15,621 nt of DNA from Basidiobolus heterosporus B8920 (GCA_000697455.1 JNET01028675.1:1-15621); one strand, 5' to 3'. Counted from the stretch's first letter, positions 1-11,040 are shown. Numbers and translations are program-made. The notes: generated from the sequence alone by a model not told the origin.

Positions 1-1534
1 AATCATCAATAATGGTGATTCTATATCTTTTTCTACCTAAAGATAAACTTGCATATGTCCATGGAGACTTGAGTGAATTAAATCCAATCTTTCATAGATT
101 TGATTATTCAAGAGCTCTTGAACAGTTGCCTGGCTTGTTTCTCATATACACAGCCTTCACAGAGGTCCAAATTGGTTGGGGGATCAAAATTGACTTCAGA
201 AATTAGGCAATTTTTGATCATTTTCTTCAAATAATCAGATCCAATATGTCCAAATCTTTTATGCCATATTTATGCATATTTTTGATTTGAATGACTTATA
301 CTTGCCTGAGACTTAGCAGGAATATAGGTCAGCTTGTATAAGTTCATCTTCTTTTGTCCAGAGGCTAAATAATTTCCAATTTTATCAGTGATTTTGCATC
401 CTGATTCATCAAAATTGAACTTTGATCCTTTGGGTGTGACCTTGCTGACTGATAGTAAATTTTTGCAATCTCAGGTACATGTAATACCTCTTCACAGGTA
501 AGCAATCTCTCCTAAGAAGCTTCACTTAATTTCACCTGAATTGTCCCCATTCCAATAGCACCAAATGCTTAGTCATCCCTGATGAAAATCTTTTCAAGTG
601 GAATTTCTTCATATTGAATAAACTAATCTTTTTGATTTGTAGAGTGTTGGGAAGCTCCAAAATAAATATAGACCATCTTAGAATCCTTGTTTGTGGTCAT
701 AGATAGTGCAGATATAAATAGTTCATCACCAGATGAAACAGCATTTCCAGATTCAGCCTTCTTTCCTTCTTTCGCTAATCTTTTCCAGCAATCTTTGCTT
801 AAATGGCCAGTCCTTTTACAGTAATCACAATAGGTGTTACTTTTCTTCTTATAGTGTTTTGAACCCTTGTAGGAAGGTCTTTCATTGCTTAACAAGGCAT
901 TCTCATCTCCTTTTTGGCAGGTATATGATTTCCCCAAATCCTCATCCAGCGATTGTCCATAAACATAATTTAGGGTCAAATCTTCAGTTCTGGACTCTAG
1001 GGCCATTACAAGGCTCTGAAACTTGTCAGGCAGGCTATTCAGAAGTGTAACTATGATATCTTCATCTGTGGCAGATATCCCAATTGATTCCATTTCATCA
1101 ACTAAAGTTATGATTCTGTTTATCAAGGATTTAATGTCTTCTCCATCATGCAACTTGGTGTTGAAGAACTTTCTTCCCAAGTACATCTATTAGCAGCAAA
1201 ACTAGCTTGATAGGTGTCTTCTAAGGCTTTCCAGGCATTCTTGGCAGTTTTGGCTCTTGCACATTGGATAAGTAATCTATCTTTAACATTAAGACAAATT
1301 GAGTTAAAGGCACTTTGCTCCTTCTTTAAGTACAATAAAGCATATTCTTGAGTTCCTTTATGTTGTCCTTCTTCTCCTGTAACAATATCCCAAAGACCTC
1401 TTTCTTGCAGCATCATTTTCATTTTCACCTTCCAGACTTGATAGTTGGTACCATCAAACTTTTCAGCAGGAGGAAGAATTCCAGTAATAGCAGTAGTATA
1501 CATTCCAGAGAGTGCAAGCTTGGGGCTCATAACC
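1..1534 (-). mobile_element. Ty1/copia retrotransposon fossil, internal part (gag and start of pol), truncated by window edge
   Basis: Minus-strand translation shows a copia-type Gag at about 623-1530: an N-terminal gag-polypeptide/UBN2-like segment containing KFDGTNYQVWKVKMK, and a CCHC zinc knuckle (CDYCKRTGHLSKDC). Remnants of the protease region and of a GAG-pre-integrase-like segment (a trace of the WxxxxGHIG type) lie at about 1-650. The element continues past the left edge of the window. It is broken: the coding region carries several interruptions, most of them in the pol part, so this is an old, inactive copy. A short GGTTATGAGCCCC stretch beside the LTR boundary resembles a primer-binding site. 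The family call is firm; age is only 'not recent' from the decay. Confidence 0.85.
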
Positions 1535-1883
1535 TGTTGTGAGTTTCTGGGAGTTATTGGAAGTGATTTGGAGAATTAGAAGAATATATGGTTTTCACTT
1601 ATTGATTTATTGAATGTAAAGTTGGCATTTATACTTTTGTCAAGAAGTAAACAAAGCAACGTGTAGAATATGTTAAGGAAGGTCCCAGGAACATGTGTGC
1701 AAAGTTTGGGGTCATTTGGACATTTTTGAATAAGTCAAATATTCTGGGTACTTCTAAGTTAGTGAAAAATATTCTAAGTAAAACCTGAGTGTGAATTTTG
1801 GGTGAGAGGAAATTGCCAAGTAAATAAAATAAGGATGAGATCAAGTATGAATAATTAGGTGCTGAATTATGTGAATTTCAACA
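1535..1883 (-). repeat. Probable 5' LTR of the copia fossil (349 bp)
   Basis: Read on the minus strand, this segment begins TGTTGAAATT and ends ACTCACAACA, giving the short TGTTG/CAACA inverted termini usual for copia LTRs. It directly abuts the primer-binding-like sequence and gag. Inside, a TATA-like motif (GTATAAATG, about 1628-1636) is followed by an AATAAA-type signal within 30 bases, as expected for U3-R-U5. The partner LTR lies outside the window, so the boundaries rest on termini and internal signals only. The right flank is AAGAT; target duplication cannot be tested here. Confidence 0.5.
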
Positions 1884-2704
1884 AAGATTCCACTGTATGT
1901 ACAAGGATTTTTTGTAAATCCAACATTTACATGTCATATTATTTATCTATAGTGCGCTTGCACATTTTCTACTTAAGACAAATATTTTATAGATACAAGT
2001 TTGACTCATGTGCCTAATTGTATGATTAGTTTAGTGTTAAACTAGTTTGGTTTCCACAATTAGGTGCCAAGTTCATGAATTTCAGTGAGTATTAGTCCAC
2101 CAGGTAGTGTTTGGACTAATTGGAGATGCCTAGAGTGAGAATCTTTCCAAAAAGACAGAGAATGCACTAAATATGGCTCAGATTAGACTTTTAGTGGGGA
2201 TATTTTGTATTAGGCAATGCTTTAACACTAGTAATTGCCCAGATTTTGTTCATGAGATAACAGCTATAGCTGGAGAATGTAACGCATAGCTTCAACATCT
2301 TTAAATACGTGGTGTTACAATTTAAGTAACATTTGAAGGAGTCTATCTATATGGCTAAGCATAAATTCATCCAACACTTAAATACATAAGGATTAATCTC
2401 AAATCTTGTGCGTTCACCCTTAAACCGCCACATACACGTATCAACCATTAATATGCTATTCAGGACCACGTTACATGGATGTAGGCACTCGATACCGATC
2501 CTCCATCCGAAACAGCACAGTTTAGGGTTCAAATAGAGCAATAGTACGATATCAATTTAGTGTTCTATAAAAGGAATGATTGAGTGTTTCATCAGGGGGC
2601 AATATTTTACCTTCACATGTTATGGAATGTAGGGTAGTGCAGATAGAATGAAGTCCAATGTTTGTAGCGCATCTCAAACTAAAGATTGGCCATTTTTCAT
2701 TCCC
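1884..2704. other. Gene-free AT-rich interval
   Basis: No supported coding region is seen on either strand. The interval separates the copia LTR from the 2801 gene and presumably holds that gene's upstream regulatory DNA. It contains one nested inverted repeat at 2013-2064 and a 28-base stretch (2059-2085) resembling the outer end of the LTR at 1854-1880. Nothing else stands out. Confidence 0.5.
2013..2064. repeat. Nested inverted repeat
   Basis: An outer 9-bp stem (CCTAATTGT at 2013-2021 with ACAATTAGG at 2056-2064) encloses a perfect inner hairpin (TAGTTTA at 2027-2033, loop GTGT, TAAACTA at 2038-2044). It could be a fold-back remnant or chance in AT-rich DNA. Confidence 0.35.
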
Positions 2705-2711
2705 TATAAAA
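2705..2711 (+). promoter_or_regulatory. TATA box of the Lys/Pro-repeat secreted protein gene
   Basis: TATAAAA in the context CCCTATAAAACCGC lies 90 bases before the ATG at 2801. It is followed by a pyrimidine-rich leader (for example ACCTTGCCCCTTCTCTAG). The placement fits a short 5' leader of about 55-65 nt. Confidence 0.55.
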
Positions 2712-2800
2712 CCGCACCATCTCTCAAAGAAAAAAGTATCTGCCTTGCTTAGATCCGTTCCTACCTTGCCCCTTCTCTAGAATTTTTTTGGTTTTTCACG

Positions 2801-4747
2801 ATGTTGCTAAAAGGAAAAGCTCTGTATCTTATTATGACTGGCGCGGTAGCACTAGTCTCTCAAGATATCTTTGTTAATGCTGCACCACGAGATATGAAAA
2901 CCATTAGAGAAGGTGGCTCACTAGGACAGAGTGCTTCGAGGTCTTTACTAAACAGCTACAGCCCAAAGACAACTAGCAAGTTGTCGAAAGGATACTCCGC
3001 TGGTAAGCCTGAGTCCAGATCTTATGGCATGGCCGTGCCATCCATATTGCCCACCAAGTCCATGGGCAAGGGCGATGATGACGATGATCGGGATGATGGC
3101 GGTGATGACGATGAAAACGAGCGCAAACTAGCTATTAGAAAGGAACAAAGCAAGGGGGATAGTAAATCAAGTATCAGCAGCATGTTCTCCAAGACAGCTG
3201 TTGGTTCTGGTAGTGAATATCGTGCAGGCAACGATGCAGCTTCACATGATGATTTTGATTTTGATTCTGACGTTGACTCAGATAATGACAATTTGAAAGG
3301 GAACACTCAAAGTAAACCGATATCTGCAGGCATTAAGACTGCATCATATGTACCAAGGACCAAACAGTATCCGATTAAGCCTGTAGTCCGTGAGTCCAAG
3401 CCACTGAACACAAAGCCCGTGACAAATCCGAAGCCGCATGTACCAAAGCCTGTGACAAAGCCTAAGCCATATGTGCCAAAGCCTGAGCCCAAACCGTATG
3501 CACCAAAGTCCAAGCCGGAAGTGCCAGCGCCCAAGCCATATATTCCGGAGCCTAAGTCGTATGTACCTAAACCCAAGCCGGAAGCACCTAAGCCTAAGCC
3601 GTATGTTCCAGCACCGAAGCCTAAGCCGGAAGCACCCAAGCCTAAGCCAGAAGTGCCTAAGCCAAAACCGGAAGCACCTAAGCCCAAGTCGTATGTTCCA
3701 GCGCCAAAGCCTAAGCCAGAAGCACCCAAGCCTAAGCCAGAAGCACTTAAGCCAAAACCAGAAGCGCCTAAGCCCAAGCCGTATGTTCCAGCGCCAAAGC
3801 CAAAGGTGGAAGTACCCAAACCTAAGCCATATGTGCCTGAGCCCAAGCCCTATGTGGCAAAGCCTAGGCCGCACGTTCGTAGACCTACGCCAGAACCAGA
3901 ATATCATGACTCACGAATTGACTTGACCAAACAAAGGGAGGACTTATTAGGTGAGTCAGGTTTAGAACTGGATGATATCAACAGGGAACGAGGATTAGGC
4001 AATGGATTGGGTGATTTCGATAATGATGGTGATGGTGATGGTGAGAAACTGCCACGGAATGCTGAAAGTAAATTCGATCAGAAAGAGCTCGGACACACGG
4101 ACCTTGACAATAGCTTCAAGTATGATGATAACAAGGGCTTAGGTTCTGGTATCGACTGGGATAACTACAAGTTTAGAGATTCTGACCGTCATAGTTCTGG
4201 TGGTCATACTGACTTCACTGATTTCAGCTCTAGCGAATATAACCATGGCTACAATGATTTCGACTCTGGTCGATTTGGTGACTTTACGGGATCTAAGGAT
4301 ACTCGCTATGGATCTGCTGGATATGATGGAGTTAATGATGGCCTGGGTGGATACAATAATCGTAACCACGGTTTAGGTGGTTTTGATGGTAATAGCCGTG
4401 GTTCCGGTGGGCGCGACAGCGGCATCCATGGTTTAGGTGGATTTGATGGATTTGATGGTAATAGCCATGGTTTAGGTGGGCAAGATAGCGGCATCCGTGA
4501 CTTTACTGGATACGATAGCAATGACTATGGTCTCGGTAAATATGGTGGAGGATATAATGATGGATATGGTGGTGGATATAACGGTGGGTATAATGGTGAA
4601 TACAATGACAACAGCTACGCCTTTAGTCACGACAATGGTGGGTATAGTGGCAACAGCTACCAATATAGTGGAAATGACTATGGATATGGTGATAATGGTT
4701 ATAGTGGTGGTAGTTACGGCTCCAATATTGGATATAATGGTTATTGA
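2801..4747 (+). CDS. Secreted Lys/Pro-repeat, Gly/Tyr-rich protein (648 aa)
   Basis: Single-exon gene. Residues 1-27 form a signal peptide (hydrophobic core [13 protein letters not shown], likely cleavage VNA|AP), so the product is predicted to be extracellular or in the cell wall. The mature chain is low in complexity and divides into blocks. Residues about 91-107 are Asp-rich, and 150-164 form a second acidic block. Residues about 201-365 are a Pro/Lys array of 7- and 9-residue units ([16 protein letters not shown]). A Gly/Asp/Tyr-rich tail runs from about 444 to the end, with repeats such as HGLGGFDG and GGYN. No cysteine pattern, enzyme domain, C-terminal hydrophobic GPI signal or membrane segment is visible. 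The composition resembles extensin-like and adhesive or structural wall proteins, but no family is recognised and function is unknown. Antisense frames stay open across the Lys/Pro array only because of its codon periodicity. Confidence 0.85.
   Translation: MLLKGKALYLIMTGAVALVSQDIFVNAAPRDMKTIREGGSLGQSASRSLLNSYSPKTTSKLSKGYSAGKPESRSYGMAVPSILPTKSMGKGDDDDDRDDGGDDDENERKLAIRKEQSKGDSKSSISSMFSKTAVGSGSEYRAGNDAASHDDFDFDSDVDSDNDNLKGNTQSKPISAGIKTASYVPRTKQYPIKPVVRESKPLNTKPVTNPKPHVPKPVTKPKPYVPKPEPKPYAPKSKPEVPAPKPYIPEPKSYVPKPKPEAPKPKPYVPAPKPKPEAPKPKPEVPKPKPEAPKPKSYVPAPKPKPEAPKPKPEALKPKPEAPKPKPYVPAPKPKVEVPKPKPYVPEPKPYVAKPRPHVRRPTPEPEYHDSRIDLTKQREDLLGESGLELDDINRERGLGNGLGDFDNDGDGDGEKLPRNAESKFDQKELGHTDLDNSFKYDDNKGLGSGIDWDNYKFRDSDRHSSGGHTDFTDFSSSEYNHGYNDFDSGRFGDFTGSKDTRYGSAGYDGVNDGLGGYNNRNHGLGGFDGNSRGSGGRDSGIHGLGGFDGFDGNSHGLGGQDSGIRDFTGYDSNDYGLGKYGGGYNDGYGGGYNGGYNGEYNDNSYAFSHDNGGYSGNSYQYSGNDYGYGDNGYSGGSYGSNIGYNGY
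3617..3796 (+). repeat. Two tandem 90-bp repeats within the Lys/Pro array
   Basis: 3617-3706 and 3707-3796 are near-identical 90-bp units coding for residues 273-302 and 303-332. Each holds three KPKPE(A/V)x heptads and one KPK(S/P)YVPAP nonad. Most differences are third-codon changes. This is a higher-order duplication inside the wider array (about 3420-3890) and suggests growth by unequal exchange with purifying selection on the protein. Confidence 0.85.
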
Positions 4748-4835
4748 AATGTCTTAGCTTAGACACATTCTTGACTTTAATACTTATTTGATCCTTTTCA
4801 CAATCGTCCTTATCTTTGACCTTATTTACTGCAAG

Positions 4836-4841
4836 AATAAA
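4836..4841 (+). terminator. Possible polyadenylation signal after the Lys/Pro-repeat gene
   Basis: AATAAA lies 89 bases after the stop of the 648-aa gene, in the 260-base gap between two convergent genes. The rest of the gap shows nothing else. Fungal poly(A) signals are degenerate, so this is tentative. Confidence 0.35.
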
Positions 4842-5007
4842 TACAAGTTCTTCCTTAACTCTGCTTTAGTGATACATATTGTCAATAGACTTGGTATGAA
4901 GATGAAATATGCATAATACAGCGAACAAACCAAATCAATGAAGCTTAGACTTTTTGTTATGCCCACATAAATAGTAGGTTCTAAGCTTAGCTAGAATCGA
5001 TCATTTA

Positions 5008-5643
5008 TTACAAACTTTTTGGATGGCATTTTCCATCTTTATCAATGATATTACAAGGGGCTGGTGGCTTAGTTGAGCATTCACCATCAGCATCTCTGAA
5101 AGGACATGGTGTTTTAACGCAATTTCCATCGTGATCTAGGTGGCCCCCTGGACAGGCTTTAGTGTTTGCACGCCGAGCATGCTTACTAGACTTGGCCTTA
5201 CTGTGGGATGTTAACGAGCGCTTCAATAGTCTCGGTCTCACCCAAGAATCAAAATCATTCATTGGATAACCATGACGTCTTGACCTCAACGATTGGTGGA
5301 ACAGCTCAGCATATGGATAACGATAATTAGGGAAAGAAAGGATCCTTCTTCCTCGATAATTCGACCATGGGGCCCCATTTAGGGAGTGCACTTTCTCCCG
5401 AGGCCGCTTGAATTGAGTTATAATCACTTGATCATAAGTTGGGGTTTGCACTCGAGAAACAATAGGTCTTGTTGATATCAAGTCCTTATCGTAGAAACCA
5501 TCCGCGAAAGAATCTTCTGGTACCGATCTAAGAATTTCTTCAAGTCTAGGATCGGTGTCGTACATAGCAAACTCTTCACCTTGGGCCACATGGCTTAATG
5601 TAGAGAGTACTCCAAGAAATCCGAGTAAAGCTACTACACGCAT
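5008..5643 (-). CDS. Secreted pro-protein with three Cys-paired DxDGxC modules (211 aa)
   Basis: Single exon. The signal peptide is about residues 1-22 (VVALLGFLGVLSTLSHV core, cleavage near AQG|EE). A long basic middle region holds several dibasic sites (RR at 99-100 and 122-123, KR at 141-142, RR at 157-158), the type cut by Kex2/furin proteases in the Golgi. Just after the last site lies the only cysteine-bearing part: six Cys (164, 175, 180, 189, 197, 206) in three pairs, each pair enclosing a DxDG motif directly before its second Cys (DHDGNC, DADGEC, DKDGKC). The layout suggests a pro-region followed by a disulfide-stabilised peptide of about 53 residues. The DxDG loops could bind metal, but each is too short for an EF-hand. 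No family is recognised; an effector-like or wall-associated role is possible but unproven. It converges on the 2801 gene. Confidence 0.8.
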   Translation of the reverse strand: MRVVALLGFLGVLSTLSHVAQGEEFAMYDTDPRLEEILRSVPEDSFADGFYDKDLISTRPIVSRVQTPTYDQVIITQFKRPREKVHSLNGAPWSNYRGRRILSFPNYRYPYAELFHQSLRSRRHGYPMNDFDSWVRPRLLKRSLTSHSKAKSSKHARRANTKACPGGHLDHDGNCVKTPCPFRDADGECSTKPPAPCNIIDKDGKCHPKSL

Positions 5644-5701
5644 GATGATCGCGGATGAGGAAATGGATGGTTGTAAGGGCTATATGTATATACATATGTA
5701 T

Positions 5702-5709
5702 ATTATATA
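5702..5709 (-). promoter_or_regulatory. TATA box of the 211-aa secreted protein gene
   Basis: TATATAAT on the minus strand, about 60 bases before the ATG at 5643. It sits beside a palindromic run (ATATGTATATACATAT at about 5683-5698) and immediately downstream, in the direction of transcription, of the four 30-bp repeats. Confidence 0.5.
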
Positions 5710-5712
5710 GCG

Positions 5713-5832
5713 CCAGAGAGCTTCTATGTATTGTTTTCCAAACCAGAGAGCTTCTATGTATTGTTTTCCAAACCAGAGAGCTTCTATGTATTGTTTTCCA
5801 AACCAGAGAGCTTCTATGTATTGTTTTCCAAA
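5713..5832. repeat. Four perfect 30-bp tandem repeats in a promoter region
   Basis: Unit CCAGAGAGCTTCTATGTATT followed by GTTTTCCAAA, repeated four times with no mismatch (5713-5742, 5743-5772, 5773-5802, 5803-5832). Exact identity implies recent amplification or ongoing homogenisation. The array starts 3 bases beyond the minus-strand TATA box of the 211-aa gene. Because 30 is a multiple of three, it keeps reading frames open on both strands; these look non-coding. Confidence 0.95.
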
Positions 5833-6190
5833 CCCGTAAATCACAGCTTAGTTTCAGTCGGTTTGTCCAATGTGTATGGTTCATAGGATACAACAATATC
5901 TGCAGTGGATCCAGTTTATGGCCCGTACGACCCGCCAGTGTCAAACAGAATTGAGACAAGTTTGATGTATTCCGTATTAATATGTTAATTTGGTTGGAAT
6001 TAGATTAGAGCTAAACGAGTTGTTGGTGCGCGATATGATTGGTACACTTAGTTAAATCGCAATATTAGTTATTCTGCCATGGATCGATGTGTATCTTGTG
6101 TACTAATTTAAGGCCTTATACGTTGTGTGTTAAACAAGTAATAAAGTTTCCACCGACTTATGAAGCATTGCTAATCTTTCATACCAGTTC
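5833..6190. other. Intergenic region, shared promoter side of the 211-aa gene and GCN5
   Basis: No coding region is seen. The two flanking genes are divergent (ATGs at 5643 and 6191), so this stretch with the repeat array is their common upstream DNA. No clear TATA box for GCN5 was found, in line with a housekeeping promoter. Confidence 0.5.
6160..6174 (+). promoter_or_regulatory. Possible four-codon upstream ORF before GCN5
   Basis: ATG AAG CAT TGC TAA (Met-Lys-His-Cys-stop) ends 16 bases before the GCN5 start codon and is in a different frame. If the transcript starts upstream of 6160, ribosomes would meet this start first. The transcription start is unknown. Confidence 0.3.
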
Positions 6191-8158
<1,968 letters not shown>

Positions 8159-8737
8159 TTATTTCATCCTGATGACAAATAGCATTTACGTTACGTTTCG
8201 TTTAGTCGCCCTTATGTATATTAAGACTGCATCCCATAGACCATGATTTAACTAAAGCATTCTTGATGCTGAATACAACATATTATTTTGGCAGATGCAT
8301 GATTTGATTGCTCAAATTACTCTTTATCTTGTGTTACGTATCTTAACCCTAACCCATGGTTATATGGCAAGAGTGTGTTGTGCGTTAAGGTAGATTGCGC
8401 TTAATTGCGCTTAACATCGATGGTGTGTTTATGACATGCCTCTTTCATAGAACATGCGAGTCATTCTAAAACATAAAGAGCATTTAGCCCCAGTTCTAGA
8501 TGGCAAGTTTGGATCGAAAGAAATCAACGTAGTCTGTTGAGTGGCTGCCACTTCAGATCTTAGACTCTGGCCTGTCGCCTCTCGCCTCTTGACTCTTAAC
8601 CCTCATTAGACCACAAATCAATACTTTTCAATTCAGTCAAATCTCGAACGATCATCCAAACAGTTTAAGATCTGGATTTCAACCCTCTCACCTGACCTGT
8701 GGTTTTCCCAGATTATATGCACCGGCGAAAACATCGG

Positions 8738-8822
8738 TAATAAAAAGGAGAATATAAATAAGTAATATAGTAATAAAAAGGAGAATATAAATAAGTAATA
8801 TAGTAATAAAAAGGAGAATATA
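8738..8822. repeat. 33-bp AT-rich tandem repeat, 2.6 copies
   Basis: Unit TAATAAAAAGGAGAATATAA followed by ATAAGTAATATAG; perfect copies at 8738-8770 and 8771-8803, then a partial third at 8804-8822. It is followed by an inverted repeat (GTTATCGA 8836-8843, TCGATAAC 8855-8862, loop 11). Confidence 0.9.
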
Positions 8823-9311
8823 GGTGAAGCTGGAGGTTATCGACGTATGAGTGATCGATAACGTGTTATAGGAACCACGGTTACTCAACCTGCTTTGAGT
8901 TATTTACTCGGTATTTCAATTTACTGAATGATCATCATTTGTATACTCACTATACCATTATACTACCTTCCGTGTAACCGTGTGCAAGATGATGAAGATT
9001 GAGGTTGGAATCAATCAACCGGTCAGTGAGAGAAATAAGGCAAAAGAAAAATGAGGTTGGGCGAGTAGAATTTTTCAGTGAAGAATTCGCTATGTCCATT
9101 GATCCGCATTCCTGACAAATCTAGATTGACCAGTGGAATTGAGAGCTTGCAGTTATCGCTTCCTTATTGGGTTAGATAAATCAATGATCGAATTCTATCA
9201 ATTGGTCATCATATATGTTCACTCCAACATGTCCATCGTCTGCATCCCTTAGTATCCCTGGCATCACTTGGTGGGGAAGAGAATCTACACGGGACTACAT
9301 GGGGATAACAA

Positions 9312-9342
9312 TGTGGGTGTGGGTGTAGGTGTGGTTGTGGTT
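9312..9342 (+). repeat. GT-rich simple sequence
   Basis: Degenerate (G/T)GTGGGTGT run about 31 bases long, almost free of A and C on the plus strand. It is ordinary microsatellite-like sequence. Confidence 0.7.
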
Positions 9343-10259
9343 CTAGATGAAAAATCCATGGAAAATTTGGCGATGAAATAAGTATGCTTACCCTATTGGG
9401 CCATCAATGTAATCGAGATGAGAACAGAATCGTGCACATGCCCCAGCTATATTTTTCGATATTTACCAAAAGTAATGAAAGTGGTCACATTCTTTTGACT
9501 CCTTGGATAATTTATCCGCCATCAATTTCCATGATATTTCCCTCGCTTCTCCTTGAGACACGCTCTTATACGCTCTTCACGTATGCACCTCCTATGTGTT
9601 CTTCCCATAGTTCAACCGCACTTGGTGGTGGGATGGCCATTGATGGAGTCGCCGATCATTTGGAGAAGTAGATTCGAAAATGCCTTGGATTAAGTTGAGT
9701 TCGTTGATGAATCATAATCTGTCTGAAACATCACAACACTTGGCCGGTTTGCCTGGACAAATTGTAATGGGCGCTGGAATTTACTTACATGATAGCAGAT
9801 AGACGATCCATTTCATTTGGCAGGTTCATTTTATTTATGGAACTCAATCTCACTTGTTTCATTTCAGAATAGTTCATTGGCCTAAACTCATGTTGATGGA
9901 AGGGACTATTCGATGGTTTATTGCGGTTGTATGTGAGATAAAGAATATGTAGGATTTGGCGAGTTCTGTTCTCACCCTATGTACACATGTTATTATACTT
10001 ATACATCAACTACCCTTCTAGATTAGTTGGGGAGGGTAGAGTAGAGTTCAAGATCAGCCTGAGTGGTGATATGGGATTCTGGCTTAAACAGGTTGAAGGG
10101 GACACAAGGCATACCCAGTTACACTACATTGAGTCCTACCATCCGTTGGGCTTTGCTTCGTACATGTCAGTTGCATATCATTTGATTACTATGGTGAGGC
10201 AAGGGTAGGCATTTATTTTGGAGTAAGGCGTGATACATCGGTGCCAGTCAAATCCTGAC

Positions 10260-10958
10260 TCAACGGCAGATACCCACGGCTTGGGGGTAATAAGGTCCAT
10301 TCATCAAATCCATCTCTGGCGATGATGGTGCGGTGTAAGAGAGTAGGTCGGACTCGCTGCTGTAAAGCTCTGAAGCATCGTACAGAAACTCATTTTCAAT
10401 ATCCATCTCGTGGTATGGAAAATCATCTTCCAATGCGAAAGTCTCATACTGGTTGAGATACTGCTCCAGGCAGTTAAGCCATTCAATATACTCTAGCTCA
10501 GAAACAAAGAGATTGAAGTCTAACGAGGAGAGAAACTCCACTTCGACCAGATTGATATGTGCCAAGTGGAGCTTGGAGACCATAGCCCATGATTGATTGG
10601 AATACGTATTGTCATCCTGGAATTTGTGCGCCAACATTAAAGCAACCACAAGGATGGTATATTCCGTATCGAGGCCATTAATTTTCATGGGACATTTGAC
10701 CTTTAGTCGCTGAATATACTCCAAGGCAACAAGGATTGCCGAGGGAGAAATATTCATGGTGGAGAGGATGTTACTACAAAACGAGGTAAATGTGTTCCCA
10801 GAGGGATTGAACTCAAAAGGGATATCATGGCAAAGATGAATAACCGTATCAGCAACAAAGCATGCCAATGAGACATCTTCAGGCTCGTCAGATGCCTCAA
10901 CAGCATCAGGTTCGTAATGACTGAGGAATGAATCAAGCAACGATTGATAGTCAGACAT
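10260..10958 (-). CDS. Pho85-type (PCL1/2-like) cyclin, 232 aa
   Basis: Regulatory subunit for a Pho85/CDK5-like kinase by homology; in yeast the PCL1/2/9 group acts around G1 and in polarity and morphogenesis. The cyclin box spans residues about 29-165, with these landmarks: LACFVADTVIHL, FTSFCSNILSTMNISPSAILVALEYIQRLK, the EYTILVVALMLAHKFQDDNTYSNQSW core (split here across helices 2-3, Lys112 and Glu141 conserved), and EVEFLSSLDFNLFVSELEYIEWL. The acidic Ser/Pro-rich tail (about 177-220) is PEST-like, as expected for an unstable cyclin. The frame could begin 17 codons earlier at 11009, but a TATA box at 11041-11048 would put the transcript start near 11010-11018. MSDYQ at 10958 is therefore the likelier start, giving a leader of about 55 nt. 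No intron is seen. The subfamily is firm; the exact PCL member is not. Confidence 0.88.
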   Translation of the reverse strand: MSDYQSLLDSFLSHYEPDAVEASDEPEDVSLACFVADTVIHLCHDIPFEFNPSGNTFTSFCSNILSTMNISPSAILVALEYIQRLKVKCPMKINGLDTEYTILVVALMLAHKFQDDNTYSNQSWAMVSKLHLAHINLVEVEFLSSLDFNLFVSELEYIEWLNCLEQYLNQYETFALEDDFPYHEMDIENEFLYDASELYSSESDLLSYTAPSSPEMDLMNGPYYPQAVGICR

Positions 10959-11040
10959 GATAATCTCAGTGTGGTGGTAAAGGAATGAAGAAAGAAATAA
11001 AGTGAACAATCATGAAGGACTAACGAAAGCTTCCAAAGGG

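Larger units (their letters stand above)
8159..10259. other. 2.1-kb interval with no recognisable gene
   Basis: This lies between the convergent 3' ends of GCN5 and the cyclin. Only short open stretches occur (for example 9384-9671 and 9987-10208, both plus strand); neither has recognisable domains or exon-like context. Visible structure is limited to a 33-bp tandem repeat (8738-8822), a hairpin (8836-8862), a short CGCCTCT duplication near 8572-8588, and a GT-rich run (9312-9342). Confidence 0.5.

Noticed and set aside
3307-3846. Long antisense reading frames (up to about 180 codons, Gly/Leu-rich) opposite the Lys/Pro array
   Set aside because: They exist only because the repeat codons lack stops in several frames; the plus strand has the signal peptide, TATA box and repeat-preserving codon changes.
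5576-5959. Reading frames on both strands across the 30-bp repeats
   Set aside because: The repeat length is a multiple of three, so any stop-free frame stays open; there is no signal, domain or independent support.
8343-8354. Telomere-like TTAACCCTAACCC
   Set aside because: Fewer than two units; no tandem array, so not telomeric.
9384-9671. 95-codon plus-strand frame downstream of GCN5
   Set aside because: No recognisable domain, signal peptide or exon partners; the length is within chance expectation for this composition.
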